A stretch of 5,343 nt of DNA from Planctomycetes bacterium RBG_16_43_13 (GTDB taxonomy: Bacteria > Planctomycetota > MHYJ01): positions 402-5,744 of the forward strand of contig MHYJ01000114.1 in the NCBI GenBank assembly GCA_001828445.1, in the 5' to 3' direction. Positions within the stretch are counted from its first letter, which is position 1. Each line of letters begins with the position of its first letter. Made by a program: the position numbers and the translations under genes. The notes beneath the pieces are model-generated. The model was given only the letters and a program-made list of their open reading frames with translations, was not told the origin of the DNA and searched no databases. Of the stretch, positions 1-5,343 are shown in pieces.

Positions 1-476
1 ATTCCGATATCAAATGCATCATACTGTTCTGCGGGAATTCCTGCCTTGTTAAAATAAGCGGCTATGATGCGGGATGAGAGCCGCTCGCCGAATGAGAGGA
101 CGTAGTCGAGGGTGCGAGGTGTAAGTTCCTTCACCATCGTAATTCCTCTAAGCAGGGTATCTAATTCGGCAAACCTGTCGTCTATAATGCCTGTTGGTAG
201 CCCCAGCTCGCTCAATATAGTTGCGTGGCGATGCCTTATTCCGTCTAATCCGCTTTTCCCGTCGAGTGCTGACTCTGCCACCTTTATAAGCTCATCTGTA
301 ACACCCTTGTGTGCAGAGACGACCACAACGGGCTTTTTGGGTAGATAGCCCTTTACTATGTCGAAGACCGTTCTTATACGTTTGGCATCTCCAACGCTTG
401 AGCCGCCGAATTTACAAATAATCATAGATGCATTAGAATACAGTTTTTGTTTCACGGTTTCAATGGAAGTTGTCAT
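1..476 (-). CDS. lysC: Aspartate kinase (aspartokinase), N-terminal part, cut by the window edge
   Basis: Phosphorylates L-aspartate with ATP in the cytoplasm, the first step towards lysine, threonine, methionine and diaminopimelate. I translated 158 codons running off the left edge. They show the amino-acid-kinase start KFGGSSVG (residues 22-29), the strand VVVVSAHKGVTDEL (50-63, usually VVSAxxGVTDxL) and the GERLSSRIIAAYF block (130-142) followed by GIPAEQYDAFDIG. This is the catalytic domain; the C-terminal ACT domains, and whether a homoserine dehydrogenase is fused, lie outside the window. The start is uncertain. The ATG at 476 has no Shine-Dalgarno and sits at the end of the upstream terminator's T-tract. 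The ATG at 425 (residue 18, MIICKFGGSS) gives the usual family N-terminus but also lacks a clear ribosome site. It is on the same strand as the NXR operon but is separated by a terminator and is metabolically unrelated. The family call is firm; the start is not. Confidence 0.9.
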   Translation of the reverse strand, partial: MTTSIETVKQKLYSNASMIICKFGGSSVGDAKRIRTVFDIVKGYLPKKPVVVVSAHKGVTDELIKVAESALDGKSGLDGIRHRHATILSELGLPTGIIDDRFAELDTLLRGITMVKELTPRTLDYVLSFGERLSSRIIAAYFNKAGIPAEQYDAFDIG

Positions 477-511
477 AAAACGAAAAGGATGAGAGGGGCA
501 CTCTCATCCTT
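477..511 (-). terminator. Rho-independent terminator at the end of the NXR-like operon
   Basis: Positions 485-495 (aaggatgagag) and 501-511 (ctctcatcctt) are perfect inverted complements, forming an 11-bp stem with a 5-base loop. Read on the minus strand, the stem is followed by TTCGTTTT (477-484), a T-rich tail interrupted by CG. On the plus strand the stem is followed by an A-rich run, so the terminator faces minus. It begins 27 bases after the cupredoxin stop codon and ends directly against the first possible ATG of aspartate kinase. It could also act as an attenuator or leader hairpin for that gene, but nothing else in the sequence supports this. Confidence 0.82.
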
Positions 512-538
512 ATAAAAAAGAGGGTGATAACCTGTATA

Positions 539-1348
539 TTACTTTTCCTTTAGCTGGAACGATGCGTCTGTTTTTTCGTTATCCTTTACCTCGATATCCT
601 TTTCCTGTGTTCCTAATACCTCGTGCCAGACCTTTATCTTATATTTACCGACTGGGACGTCCTTAATCTCAAAGTTACCCTTTTCGTCTGTAACTGCGAA
701 GCCGGCATTTTTAGTTACTATTATATATGCACCCATCCAGGAGTGGACATCGCAGGAGACCTTTATCTTCTCCGGCATCATAAATTTCTTTGAGACCTTG
801 CTATTTGCGGGGATGCCCTCGTTAAAGGCACTATTTAGCATTGAACTGGACTTCACATTGTGTAGGACTCCATCACTGTTATGCAGTTCTACGGCTGCCT
901 TCGGTGGCACGACTAATATGTGAGGTAAAAACGTGCATCCCTTTTGGTCAAGGGCATAGGATGTCTTACCATCATCTGCGAAATTGCCGCTATTTACGAC
1001 TTCTACAAACGCCCACTTTATTCCTTTGGAGTCAGCATCTACTAACAAACTATCTGATACAATTTCATGTGCACAGGCACTCTGGTCTTTGTCGGGTGTT
1101 ATCTTTTTTGGTGCTGGCGGGGTGCCGTCAAATTTTACGGTTCCGCTAACTGTTCCGCCAGAGCCACCCATCATAACAGGGGTATCCTGTGCCTTCTGCT
1201 CCAGCCCCTTATTATTGGTTACAGCGGATGGTTGGTCTGATGCTGATTTCCCGCAGGCAAAACCAGCCACTAAAACTAAACCCCCAACAATTGCTGATGT
1301 CATTAGAGAACCACTGATTGCCCCTGCATATTTCTCTACGAACCTCAT
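539..1348 (-). CDS. Exported cupredoxin-like blue copper protein with C-terminal carboxypeptidase-regulatory-like domain
   Basis: Probable periplasmic electron carrier of 269 residues, of the cupredoxin family often labelled methylamine utilisation protein. A hydrophobic stretch at residues 17-30 followed by AGFAC (Cys32) looks like an export signal, possibly a lipoprotein one, although Gly at -3 is a poor lipobox residue. A linker rich in Ser, Gln, Asn and Gly follows. The cupredoxin fold spans about 65-212, with likely type 1 copper ligands His163 (VLHNV), Cys199, His202 and Met205 in SCDVHSWM. The C-x2-H-x2-M spacing is as in amicyanin. Residues 216-268 (FAVTDEKGNFEIKDVPVGKY onward) match a carboxypeptidase-regulatory-like beta-sandwich. 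The start at 1348 is preceded by AAAGGGGG; Met16 is a less likely alternative. It lies 27 bases after the cytochrome gene and is the last gene before the terminator, so it is probably co-transcribed and may exchange electrons with the oxidoreductase (inference). The family call is firm; the redox partner is not shown. Confidence 0.85.
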   Translation of the reverse strand: MRFVEKYAGAISGSLMTSAIVGGLVLVAGFACGKSASDQPSAVTNNKGLEQKAQDTPVMMGGSGGTVSGTVKFDGTPPAPKKITPDKDQSACAHEIVSDSLLVDADSKGIKWAFVEVVNSGNFADDGKTSYALDQKGCTFLPHILVVPPKAAVELHNSDGVLHNVKSSSMLNSAFNEGIPANSKVSKKFMMPEKIKVSCDVHSWMGAYIIVTKNAGFAVTDEKGNFEIKDVPVGKYKIKVWHEVLGTQEKDIEVKDNEKTDASFQLKEK

Positions 1349-1353
1349 ACAAA

Positions 1354-1361
1354 CCCCCTTT
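1354..1361 (-). promoter_or_regulatory. Ribosome binding site of the cupredoxin gene
   Basis: On the minus strand AAAGGGGG stands 5 bases before the ATG at 1348. It supports that start over the internal Met16, and lies in the 27-base gap after the cytochrome stop codon. No promoter is visible in this gap, which fits read-through from the upstream genes. Confidence 0.6.
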
Positions 1362-1375
1362 CGTTAATTAAAAAA

Positions 1376-2989
1376 TTACCTTTCCACTGCAAGTTTCTGC
1401 CAATACGTTACTGCCTTTTGTCCATCGCGGTCACCATTCTCTCCATCCCAGATTGCGAATGCAAGTGGGATTTCACTCCCTGATGAGAAAGTTCTGTCAT
1501 TTGCATCCTCGCTCTTCATCTTCCTAATAAAAACAACTTTCCATCCTCCAGAATTCCATATTCCTCGTCCTTGGACGTTCTGTCCTTGCTGTGGCTGTGC
1601 GGTAAGAGTTCCAAAGCCCTCGGCATTCAAATCCTCGACAGGTGTAGTGCGAACAGGATTGGACATAGGATTCCCTGCCCCCCAGCCACTAAGATATGTA
1701 GGATTGTGTAACGGTGCTGATGTTATAGGTAGATGTCCTGCCTTCTCAACCTTCTTCGGATAGTGTGTCGTCTCGAGTTGATAATCATCAGCTACCATAC
1801 CTGGATAAATTGTCTCTATATCTACGTATTTAGCCAAATCCATCTGCCTATCAAATCGCCATTGCCAGATATTTGTAGGTCCTTCCTTCGTGCCCATAGT
1901 AAAATGTCCGCTTGGCGTCGTTAGGGCAAACATAATGGCGGCGGCATCGGGATAATCCTGCGGACGAAGCATATTGGCGTTGACCTTCAGGTCTTCCCAC
2001 TCGAGAAGGAATGCTATTGTATCGCCATTATGGATTGTCTTTACTTTCACAAAGTCGGTTGCCTCCTTCTTCTGCCAGAGATGCATAAGCGGAAACGTTA
2101 CACCTTTCACGTTGTTCCATATACTGTCTTGTGGATTAGTAGATAAAGTTAAGACGTTTTTCTTATAGGCAGTAATTAACTGACCATTTGCCTGTTGTGC
2201 GATTGGCTGTCTGCCCGTCATCTGGAGTGATTGGACATAATGGACTAAATTCCATCGCTCCTCGTTCGTCAACTGTTCTGCAAAAGATGGCATAGGTGTG
2301 CCGTTCATACCTGTTGAAAATCTTAGATATACGTCCTTAGCAGTAGCGCCGCCTTTATATATTCCGCGTGTAAAGTTATTCGGCGGTATGGGATAGCCCC
2401 ATTCGTCTTTTAGTTCTGGTGCGGAAGCTCCATCACCTTTGCCAAGTTCACCGTGGCATTTTAGGCACTCCATCTTTTGATAAACTGCCTTCCCTTTCGC
2501 TATATTTTCTGCTGTTGCAGACGTTGCTGTTCCTACCTGAATTGGTTGGACGTTACCGCGGAGTTCGAAGAGATTGACCTTCTCGCCATCCTCCGTCTGC
2601 ACTACAGCTAATGTTTTTAGATATGATATAATCTCCCGTCTGTCGCTTTCAGGAAGGTCAGCGAAGGACGGCATAGCAGAGCCGGGCATACCGTGTGAAA
2701 TTGCATTGAAGATGTCGCTATCCGTAGGAAGTTCTCCTGTTGAGGTAGTGCGGACTTTATACATCCCCTTCGTAAAATCACGTGGCTTGGGGAATAAGTA
2801 GGTAGCACCTAACCCATCGCCTTTACCCTCGTTGCCGTGGCAAACGGCGCAGTTCGTAGCAAAGAGCTCTTTACCTGTTTTAGCTACTTTTTCTGCGGTC
2901 TTTTGAGGAGTAGTTCCCTGCTGAGATGATTGATTATTAGTGCAGGAAACTATTAAAAGCAAACATAGACCTACGCTGATTTTTCTCAT
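1376..2989 (-). CDS. NxrC-like lipoprotein: dihaem cytochrome c fused to an ethylbenzene-dehydrogenase-gamma-type haem b domain
   Basis: Likely electron-transfer gamma subunit, 537 residues. The N-terminus MRKISVGLCLLLIVSC is a short lipoprotein signal with lipobox IVSC (Cys16), so the mature protein should be lipid-anchored outside the cytoplasmic membrane. Two homologous cytochrome c domains follow: about 38-130 with CAVCH (47-51) and GMPGSAMPSF (100-109), and about 164-257 with CLKCH (175-179) and GMNGTPMPSF (227-236). The methionines in the latter motifs are the likely distal haem ligands. Residues from about 285 to the end resemble the haem b-binding gamma subunit of ethylbenzene dehydrogenase, dimethylsulfide dehydrogenase and NXR, with GHFTMG (Met365, possible ligand), NIWQWR (373-378) and GWKVVFIRKMK near the C-terminus, where the family's second ligand, a Lys, is expected. 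The frame stays open to 3088, but the extra 33 residues overlap the chaperone gene and lack a signal. The ATG at 2989 has AAAGGAGG nearby and yields the lipoprotein signal. Four bases separate it from the chaperone stop. Confidence 0.88.
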   Translation of the reverse strand: MRKISVGLCLLLIVSCTNNQSSQQGTTPQKTAEKVAKTGKELFATNCAVCHGNEGKGDGLGATYLFPKPRDFTKGMYKVRTTSTGELPTDSDIFNAISHGMPGSAMPSFADLPESDRREIISYLKTLAVVQTEDGEKVNLFELRGNVQPIQVGTATSATAENIAKGKAVYQKMECLKCHGELGKGDGASAPELKDEWGYPIPPNNFTRGIYKGGATAKDVYLRFSTGMNGTPMPSFAEQLTNEERWNLVHYVQSLQMTGRQPIAQQANGQLITAYKKNVLTLSTNPQDSIWNNVKGVTFPLMHLWQKKEATDFVKVKTIHNGDTIAFLLEWEDLKVNANMLRPQDYPDAAAIMFALTTPSGHFTMGTKEGPTNIWQWRFDRQMDLAKYVDIETIYPGMVADDYQLETTHYPKKVEKAGHLPITSAPLHNPTYLSGWGAGNPMSNPVRTTPVEDLNAEGFGTLTAQPQQGQNVQGRGIWNSGGWKVVFIRKMKSEDANDRTFSSGSEIPLAFAIWDGENGDRDGQKAVTYWQKLAVER

Positions 2990-2993
2990 ACCT

Positions 2994-3734
2994 TTATACC
3001 TCCTTTTGATTGAAAAATGTATTACAGACATTAGCATCTCCGCAGGAGAAACAATCCCCTTCCGGCGCGAACGATACGGGCATAGCATCTATATATCTCA
3101 TCTGAGATGGGTCTACAGAGAGGAAGTTTGCCTCCGCATCTAAGAATGCCTTTAGTGCTTGAGCCACCTGCGTATAGAATGTCGTGTCAAACGCCTTCTT
3201 CAGGCGATTTGCGAAGGCAGGCACCCAGCGACCAATGTGGTCTTTGAAGAATTTCCTCTGCGCATCACGGCATAATTCTATATTTTTAGGATTACCTTCT
3301 CTAATGGCGTGTGCCTCCTTAAACGTTAGATATGCCATAAACTCGAGTTCTACGGTTATATGGTCTAATCTCTCGAATGCGCTTTTTGAGATGTCTAATC
3401 CAAATGCCTTATAGAAGCCGGAAATATCCGCTAATTCTTGCGATTGCATAAATACGTGCGATACCCCATACTCCGTCTCGTATGGCGGATACTCCTTCGG
3501 CGTGCTGTGCCCAAAGACCATATAGTATGTCTCTTCCAGATTATCTATCGTTTCGCCAGATATGTTTAGTTTATACGAGGAAACATTCAATCTCTTGAAG
3601 GCATCCTCTATAGATAACTGAAACTCGCCTTTTTTCAGCAGATTCTTTAGCTCATCATCTGGTTTTAGGAATGCGAGTGAGAACAGTTTGTATGTGTGCG
3701 ACCTCACGAGCGGCATTTCGATGTTTTCTATCAT
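2994..3734 (-). CDS. TorD/DmsD-family molybdoenzyme assembly chaperone
   Basis: Cytoplasmic chaperone of 246 residues, expected to bind the catalytic subunit, assist molybdenum-cofactor insertion and hold back Tat export until folding is complete. The all-helical TorD pattern is visible: an N-terminal RSHTYKLFSLAF (11-22), the family signature from LEETYYMVFGH (66-76) to PPYETEYG (83-90), then DHITVELEFMAYL (124-136) and a helix ending in GRWVPAFANRLKKA (168-181). The length is typical. An odd feature is the C-terminal CFSCGDANVC (Cys228, 231, 237), a possible metal or redox site not part of the basic family fold. It starts 10 bases after nxrB, with AAGGA (3742-3746) overlapping the nxrB stop codon, and runs to 4 bases before the cytochrome gene. 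This position among the subunit genes says it serves this enzyme. The specific client is inferred; the family is clear. Confidence 0.87.
   Translation of the reverse strand: MIENIEMPLVRSHTYKLFSLAFLKPDDELKNLLKKGEFQLSIEDAFKRLNVSSYKLNISGETIDNLEETYYMVFGHSTPKEYPPYETEYGVSHVFMQSQELADISGFYKAFGLDISKSAFERLDHITVELEFMAYLTFKEAHAIREGNPKNIELCRDAQRKFFKDHIGRWVPAFANRLKKAFDTTFYTQVAQALKAFLDAEANFLSVDPSQMRYIDAMPVSFAPEGDCFSCGDANVCNTFFNQKEV
2999..3006 (-). promoter_or_regulatory. Ribosome binding site fixing the start of the dihaem cytochrome gene
   Basis: On the minus strand a strong Shine-Dalgarno AAAGGAGG ends 9 bases before the ATG at 2989. It lies inside the last codons of the chaperone gene (stop codon 2994-2996), so the two genes are probably translationally linked. 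It decides against the longer open frame beginning at 3088. Confidence 0.75.
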
Positions 3735-3744
3735 ATAAAAATCC

Positions 3745-5016
3745 TTAAATAGAGTTCATATGTTTATCTGGACGTATATATATTGGCTCTTCTACTGTGG
3801 TTCTGAAAATCTCCCTATTATCTTTGCCGTATGCGATAACGGTATCATTATACATCTCGAACTTCTTGCCGCGTATCTCGGTCTCATACAGTTTTGGACC
3901 TTCCTTTATCTCGTAGCGGAATATGATTTTCTGACTGCGTCTAAAGAGCTGTAGAACAGCAAGAAGTTCTCTATTCGGGGCAGTGTATGCGTCTATTGCG
4001 GCATCCACGCCGGGACCGAACATCTGATGCAGATACTCACGAGGCACCCAGCGAGGCGGTATGTAATAGCCGTTCGGCTCTGTCCCAAATTGTGGGTATA
4101 GAGGTAAAGCAACCTTTGCCACCTTAATCATATAATATAACGGATTGTATCTGTCCTCTGCCCAAGAGCCGTCTTCGTTCATTTTAACCAACCCTTGCAG
4201 TCGGATCTGTCCTACGCAAGCCGTCATACAACGCGTCTCCATTGGCTGTCCTTCTGTCAAAGGGTCTGTTCCCTCTATACGTGGATAACATCCTACGCAC
4301 TTTTCAGAGACACGCGTCGTCCCACGGAACATTGGCTTTTTGTATGGACACGCCTCCACGCACTTCCTATAACCGCGGCATCTATTCTGGTCTATTAGGA
4401 CTATTCCATCCTCTGGACGTTTATATATTGCCTTACGTGGACAAGCCGCTAAACAGGCAGGATAACCACAGTGATTACATATCCTCTGGAGGTAGAAAAA
4501 CCACGTCTTATGCTCTGGGAGTGAAGCACCTTCTGTGCTCAAGCCCAACTCACCGCCTTTATATGCAGTGGATGTATCCTCACCCATATTTGGTGCGCGC
4601 CACTCATCATCTGTTGGTATATAGCCCAGTGCGACCTGATGCCCGTCTAATGAGAAATTCTTCTGTGCGGCTTCGAATATGGTCATTCCTCCAAACTCGC
4701 CGTATGGTTTTTGTGAGCCGTTACCAGATGATTTATTCCACATCTGCTTGCCGGGATTTGCCTGCTCCAACATAGATAGAATCTTCGCATCCCAGTGCTG
4801 TGGGTATCCGCCATACGGTTTCGTCTCCACGTTATTCCACCACATATACTCCTGCCCCTTTGAGAATGTCCATGTGGACTTACACGCCATCGTGCAGGTC
4901 TGACACGCTATACAACGATTGATGTTGAACACAAAGGCGAACTGCGATTTGGGATGCTTCTCCTCATAGGGGTAGTGCATCTTGCGTCCAATCTGCCAAT
5001 TATAGACCTCGCTCAT
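3745..5016 (-). CDS. nxrB: Nitrite oxidoreductase / nitrate reductase iron-sulfur (beta) subunit, NxrB-like
   Basis: Electron-transfer subunit of 423 residues, carrying electrons between the molybdopterin catalytic subunit and the haem b gamma subunit. It begins with the NxrB-type N-terminus SEVYNWQIGRKMHYPYEEKHP and keeps long blocks shared with NxrB, such as YMWWNNVETKPYGGYPQ, AACPRKAIYKRPEDGIVLID and GTEPNGYYIPPRW. Cysteine groups: I, C35-x2-C38-x2-C41-x3-C45; II, C180-x2-C183-x4-C188-x3-C192; III, C213-x5-C219-x3-C223 with Tyr216 where a Cys would stand; IV, C240-x2-C243 and C263-x3-C267. As in NarH-type proteins, this implies three 4Fe-4S clusters and one 3Fe-4S cluster. There is no signal peptide; Nitrospira-type NxrB is thought to be exported together with its Tat-targeted alpha subunit. 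The start overlaps the stop of the preceding gene (ATGA), with GGAGGT at 5023-5028. Related alternatives are chlorate, selenate and dimethylsulfide enzymes, but the NXR blocks fit best. Reaction direction cannot be told. Confidence 0.92.
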   Translation of the reverse strand: MSEVYNWQIGRKMHYPYEEKHPKSQFAFVFNINRCIACQTCTMACKSTWTFSKGQEYMWWNNVETKPYGGYPQHWDAKILSMLEQANPGKQMWNKSSGNGSQKPYGEFGGMTIFEAAQKNFSLDGHQVALGYIPTDDEWRAPNMGEDTSTAYKGGELGLSTEGASLPEHKTWFFYLQRICNHCGYPACLAACPRKAIYKRPEDGIVLIDQNRCRGYRKCVEACPYKKPMFRGTTRVSEKCVGCYPRIEGTDPLTEGQPMETRCMTACVGQIRLQGLVKMNEDGSWAEDRYNPLYYMIKVAKVALPLYPQFGTEPNGYYIPPRWVPREYLHQMFGPGVDAAIDAYTAPNRELLAVLQLFRRSQKIIFRYEIKEGPKLYETEIRGKKFEMYNDTVIAYGKDNREIFRTTVEEPIYIRPDKHMNSI

Positions 5017-5288
5017 TTTGTTACCTCCATTTTAATATTTATATATCCGGTTCCTTTTCTAACCTTTTCTATTAACCCCTTCACATACTCCTCGCCTTTT
5101 TCCTTATAGACATTGTGTGTCGCTACGTAGAAGGGATTCTTGAATATCTTTAATAGCATTTCATCCGTATAACCCATACGAGCAAATTCCTCTATGAAGC
5201 ACTCCGCCATAGCGTCCATAGTATCGCCGGGAAGTGCTATAGCATTCCACTCCATCGGGTCTTCTGGGTCAAATTCGTCTTTTGGCAT
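5013..5288 (-). CDS. Uncharacterised small acidic protein, translationally coupled to nxrB
   Basis: I do not recognise a named family. The 91-residue product has a very acidic, Pro-containing N-terminus (PKDEFDPEDP, residues 2-11), then a likely helical middle (about 22-50, TMDAMAECFIEEFARMGY then DEMLLKIFKNPFY), and a basic, Gly-containing C-terminal part. It has a single Cys (Cys30), no signal peptide and no membrane segment, so it is probably cytoplasmic. Its TGA overlaps the nxrB ATG in an ATGA junction, which implies coupled translation and a job tied to the enzyme: assembly factor, chaperone partner or small subunit (inference). The start at 5288 has AAGGA about 8 bases upstream. The frame has no stop between this ATG and the right edge, so a longer or upstream-starting form cannot be excluded, but no other ATG lies in that short piece. 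Confidence 0.75.
   Translation of the reverse strand: MPKDEFDPEDPMEWNAIALPGDTMDAMAECFIEEFARMGYTDEMLLKIFKNPFYVATHNVYKEKGEEYVKGLIEKVRKGTGYINIKMEVTK
5023..5028 (-). promoter_or_regulatory. Ribosome binding site of nxrB
   Basis: On the minus strand GGAGGT ends 6 bases before the nxrB ATG at 5016 and lies inside the last codons of the 91-residue gene. A strong site plus the ATGA overlap suggests nxrB is translated both by re-initiation and independently. Confidence 0.65.
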
Positions 5289-5293
5289 ATTTG

Positions 5294-5343
5294 TTATCCT
5301 TTTTTGATAGATGTCAAGTCGCCATTTATATATTTGAACATAA
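5294..5343 (-). CDS. Possible 3' end of an upstream operon gene (partial, product unknown)
   Basis: In one minus-strand frame the sequence reads without a stop from the right edge (ending MFKYINGDLTSIKKG) to a TAA at 5294-5296, six bases before the ATG at 5288. This arrangement is what a tightly packed upstream gene would give; in NXR clusters the expected neighbour is the molybdopterin catalytic subunit nxrA. About 16 codons are too few to identify anything, and one of three frames would often be open over such a length by chance, so this is only a candidate. Confidence 0.3.
   Translation of the reverse strand, partial: MFKYINGDLTSIKKG

Noticed and set aside
112..348. 78-codon plus-strand frame
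   Set aside because: It is antisense to aspartate kinase, whose catalytic motifs read clearly on the other strand.
512..538. TATAAG on the minus strand as a -10 box for aspartate kinase
   Set aside because: The hexamer 17 bases upstream (TACAGG) does not resemble a -35 element, and the transcript would start inside the terminator hairpin.
984..1367. 127-codon plus-strand frame, and the overlapping one at 841-1149
   Set aside because: Both are antisense to the cupredoxin gene, with low-complexity Ser/Thr/Pro-rich translations typical of shadow frames.
1365..1378. Small AT-only inverted repeat between the cytochrome and cupredoxin genes
   Set aside because: The stem is five A-T pairs that overlap a stop codon, too weak to be a terminator or operator.
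2990..3088. Longer N-terminus (33 extra residues) for the dihaem cytochrome
   Set aside because: It overlaps the chaperone gene out of frame, is basic and has no signal peptide, whereas the ATG at 2989 has AAAGGAGG and begins a perfect lipoprotein signal.
4242..4775. 177-codon open frame on the plus strand
   Set aside because: It lies wholly antisense to nxrB, whose protein motifs are unmistakable, and its translation has no recognisable domain.
5312..5317. TTGACA on the minus strand as a -35 promoter element before the 91-residue gene
   Set aside because: A -10 element 17 bases further on would fall on the ribosome site and start codon (ACAAAT), leaving no transcript leader; it is better read as coding or chance.
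1..5343. tRNA or rRNA genes, CRISPR arrays, insertion sequences or long direct repeats
   Set aside because: None seen on either strand; the window is almost fully filled by six minus-strand genes.

Overview
The window is the downstream part of a bacterial minus-strand operon for a Nitrospira/anammox-type nitrite oxidoreductase (NXR), or a closely related nitrate reductase, of the type II DMSO reductase family. After a terminator come the first 158 codons of an aspartate kinase gene on the same strand. No convincing gene was found on the plus strand; all its open frames lie antisense to well-supported minus-strand genes. The organism cannot be named from this sequence. The DNA looks somewhat below 50% GC by eye and uses ATA (Ile) freely. 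The iron-sulfur subunit resembles those of Nitrospirota, Nitrospinota, Brocadiales (anammox) and related candidate lineages. One cytochrome is a clear lipoprotein, so the host has a periplasm or an equivalent outer-face compartment.

Layout in the direction of transcription (right to left). At the right edge, 5294-5343 may hold the last residues of an upstream gene; by synteny this would be the molybdopterin catalytic subunit (nxrA), but that is not shown. Next is an unrecognised 91-residue acidic protein (5013-5288). It overlaps by 4 bases (ATGA) the iron-sulfur subunit nxrB (3745-5016). Ten bases later comes a TorD/DmsD-type assembly chaperone (2994-3734). Four bases after that starts a dihaem cytochrome c lipoprotein fused to an ethylbenzene-dehydrogenase-gamma-like haem b domain (1376-2989, NxrC-like). 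After 27 bases comes an exported cupredoxin with a type 1 copper motif (539-1348). A perfect 11-bp stem-loop with a T-rich tail (about 477-511) ends the operon. Aspartate kinase (1-476, 3' end cut off) follows almost directly.

How the genes fit together (inference from family knowledge). The chaperone loads cofactor into the catalytic subunit and holds it until export. NxrB carries four Fe-S clusters and probably leaves the cytoplasm together with a Tat-exported catalytic subunit. The gamma domain takes electrons from NxrB through haem b. In this operon those electrons could then pass to two covalently attached c haems and to a copper protein in the periplasm. No NarI-like quinone-reactive membrane subunit is visible. 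This wiring suits a periplasmic enzyme exchanging electrons with soluble high-potential carriers, in either the nitrite-oxidising or nitrate-reducing direction. Direction cannot be read from this window.
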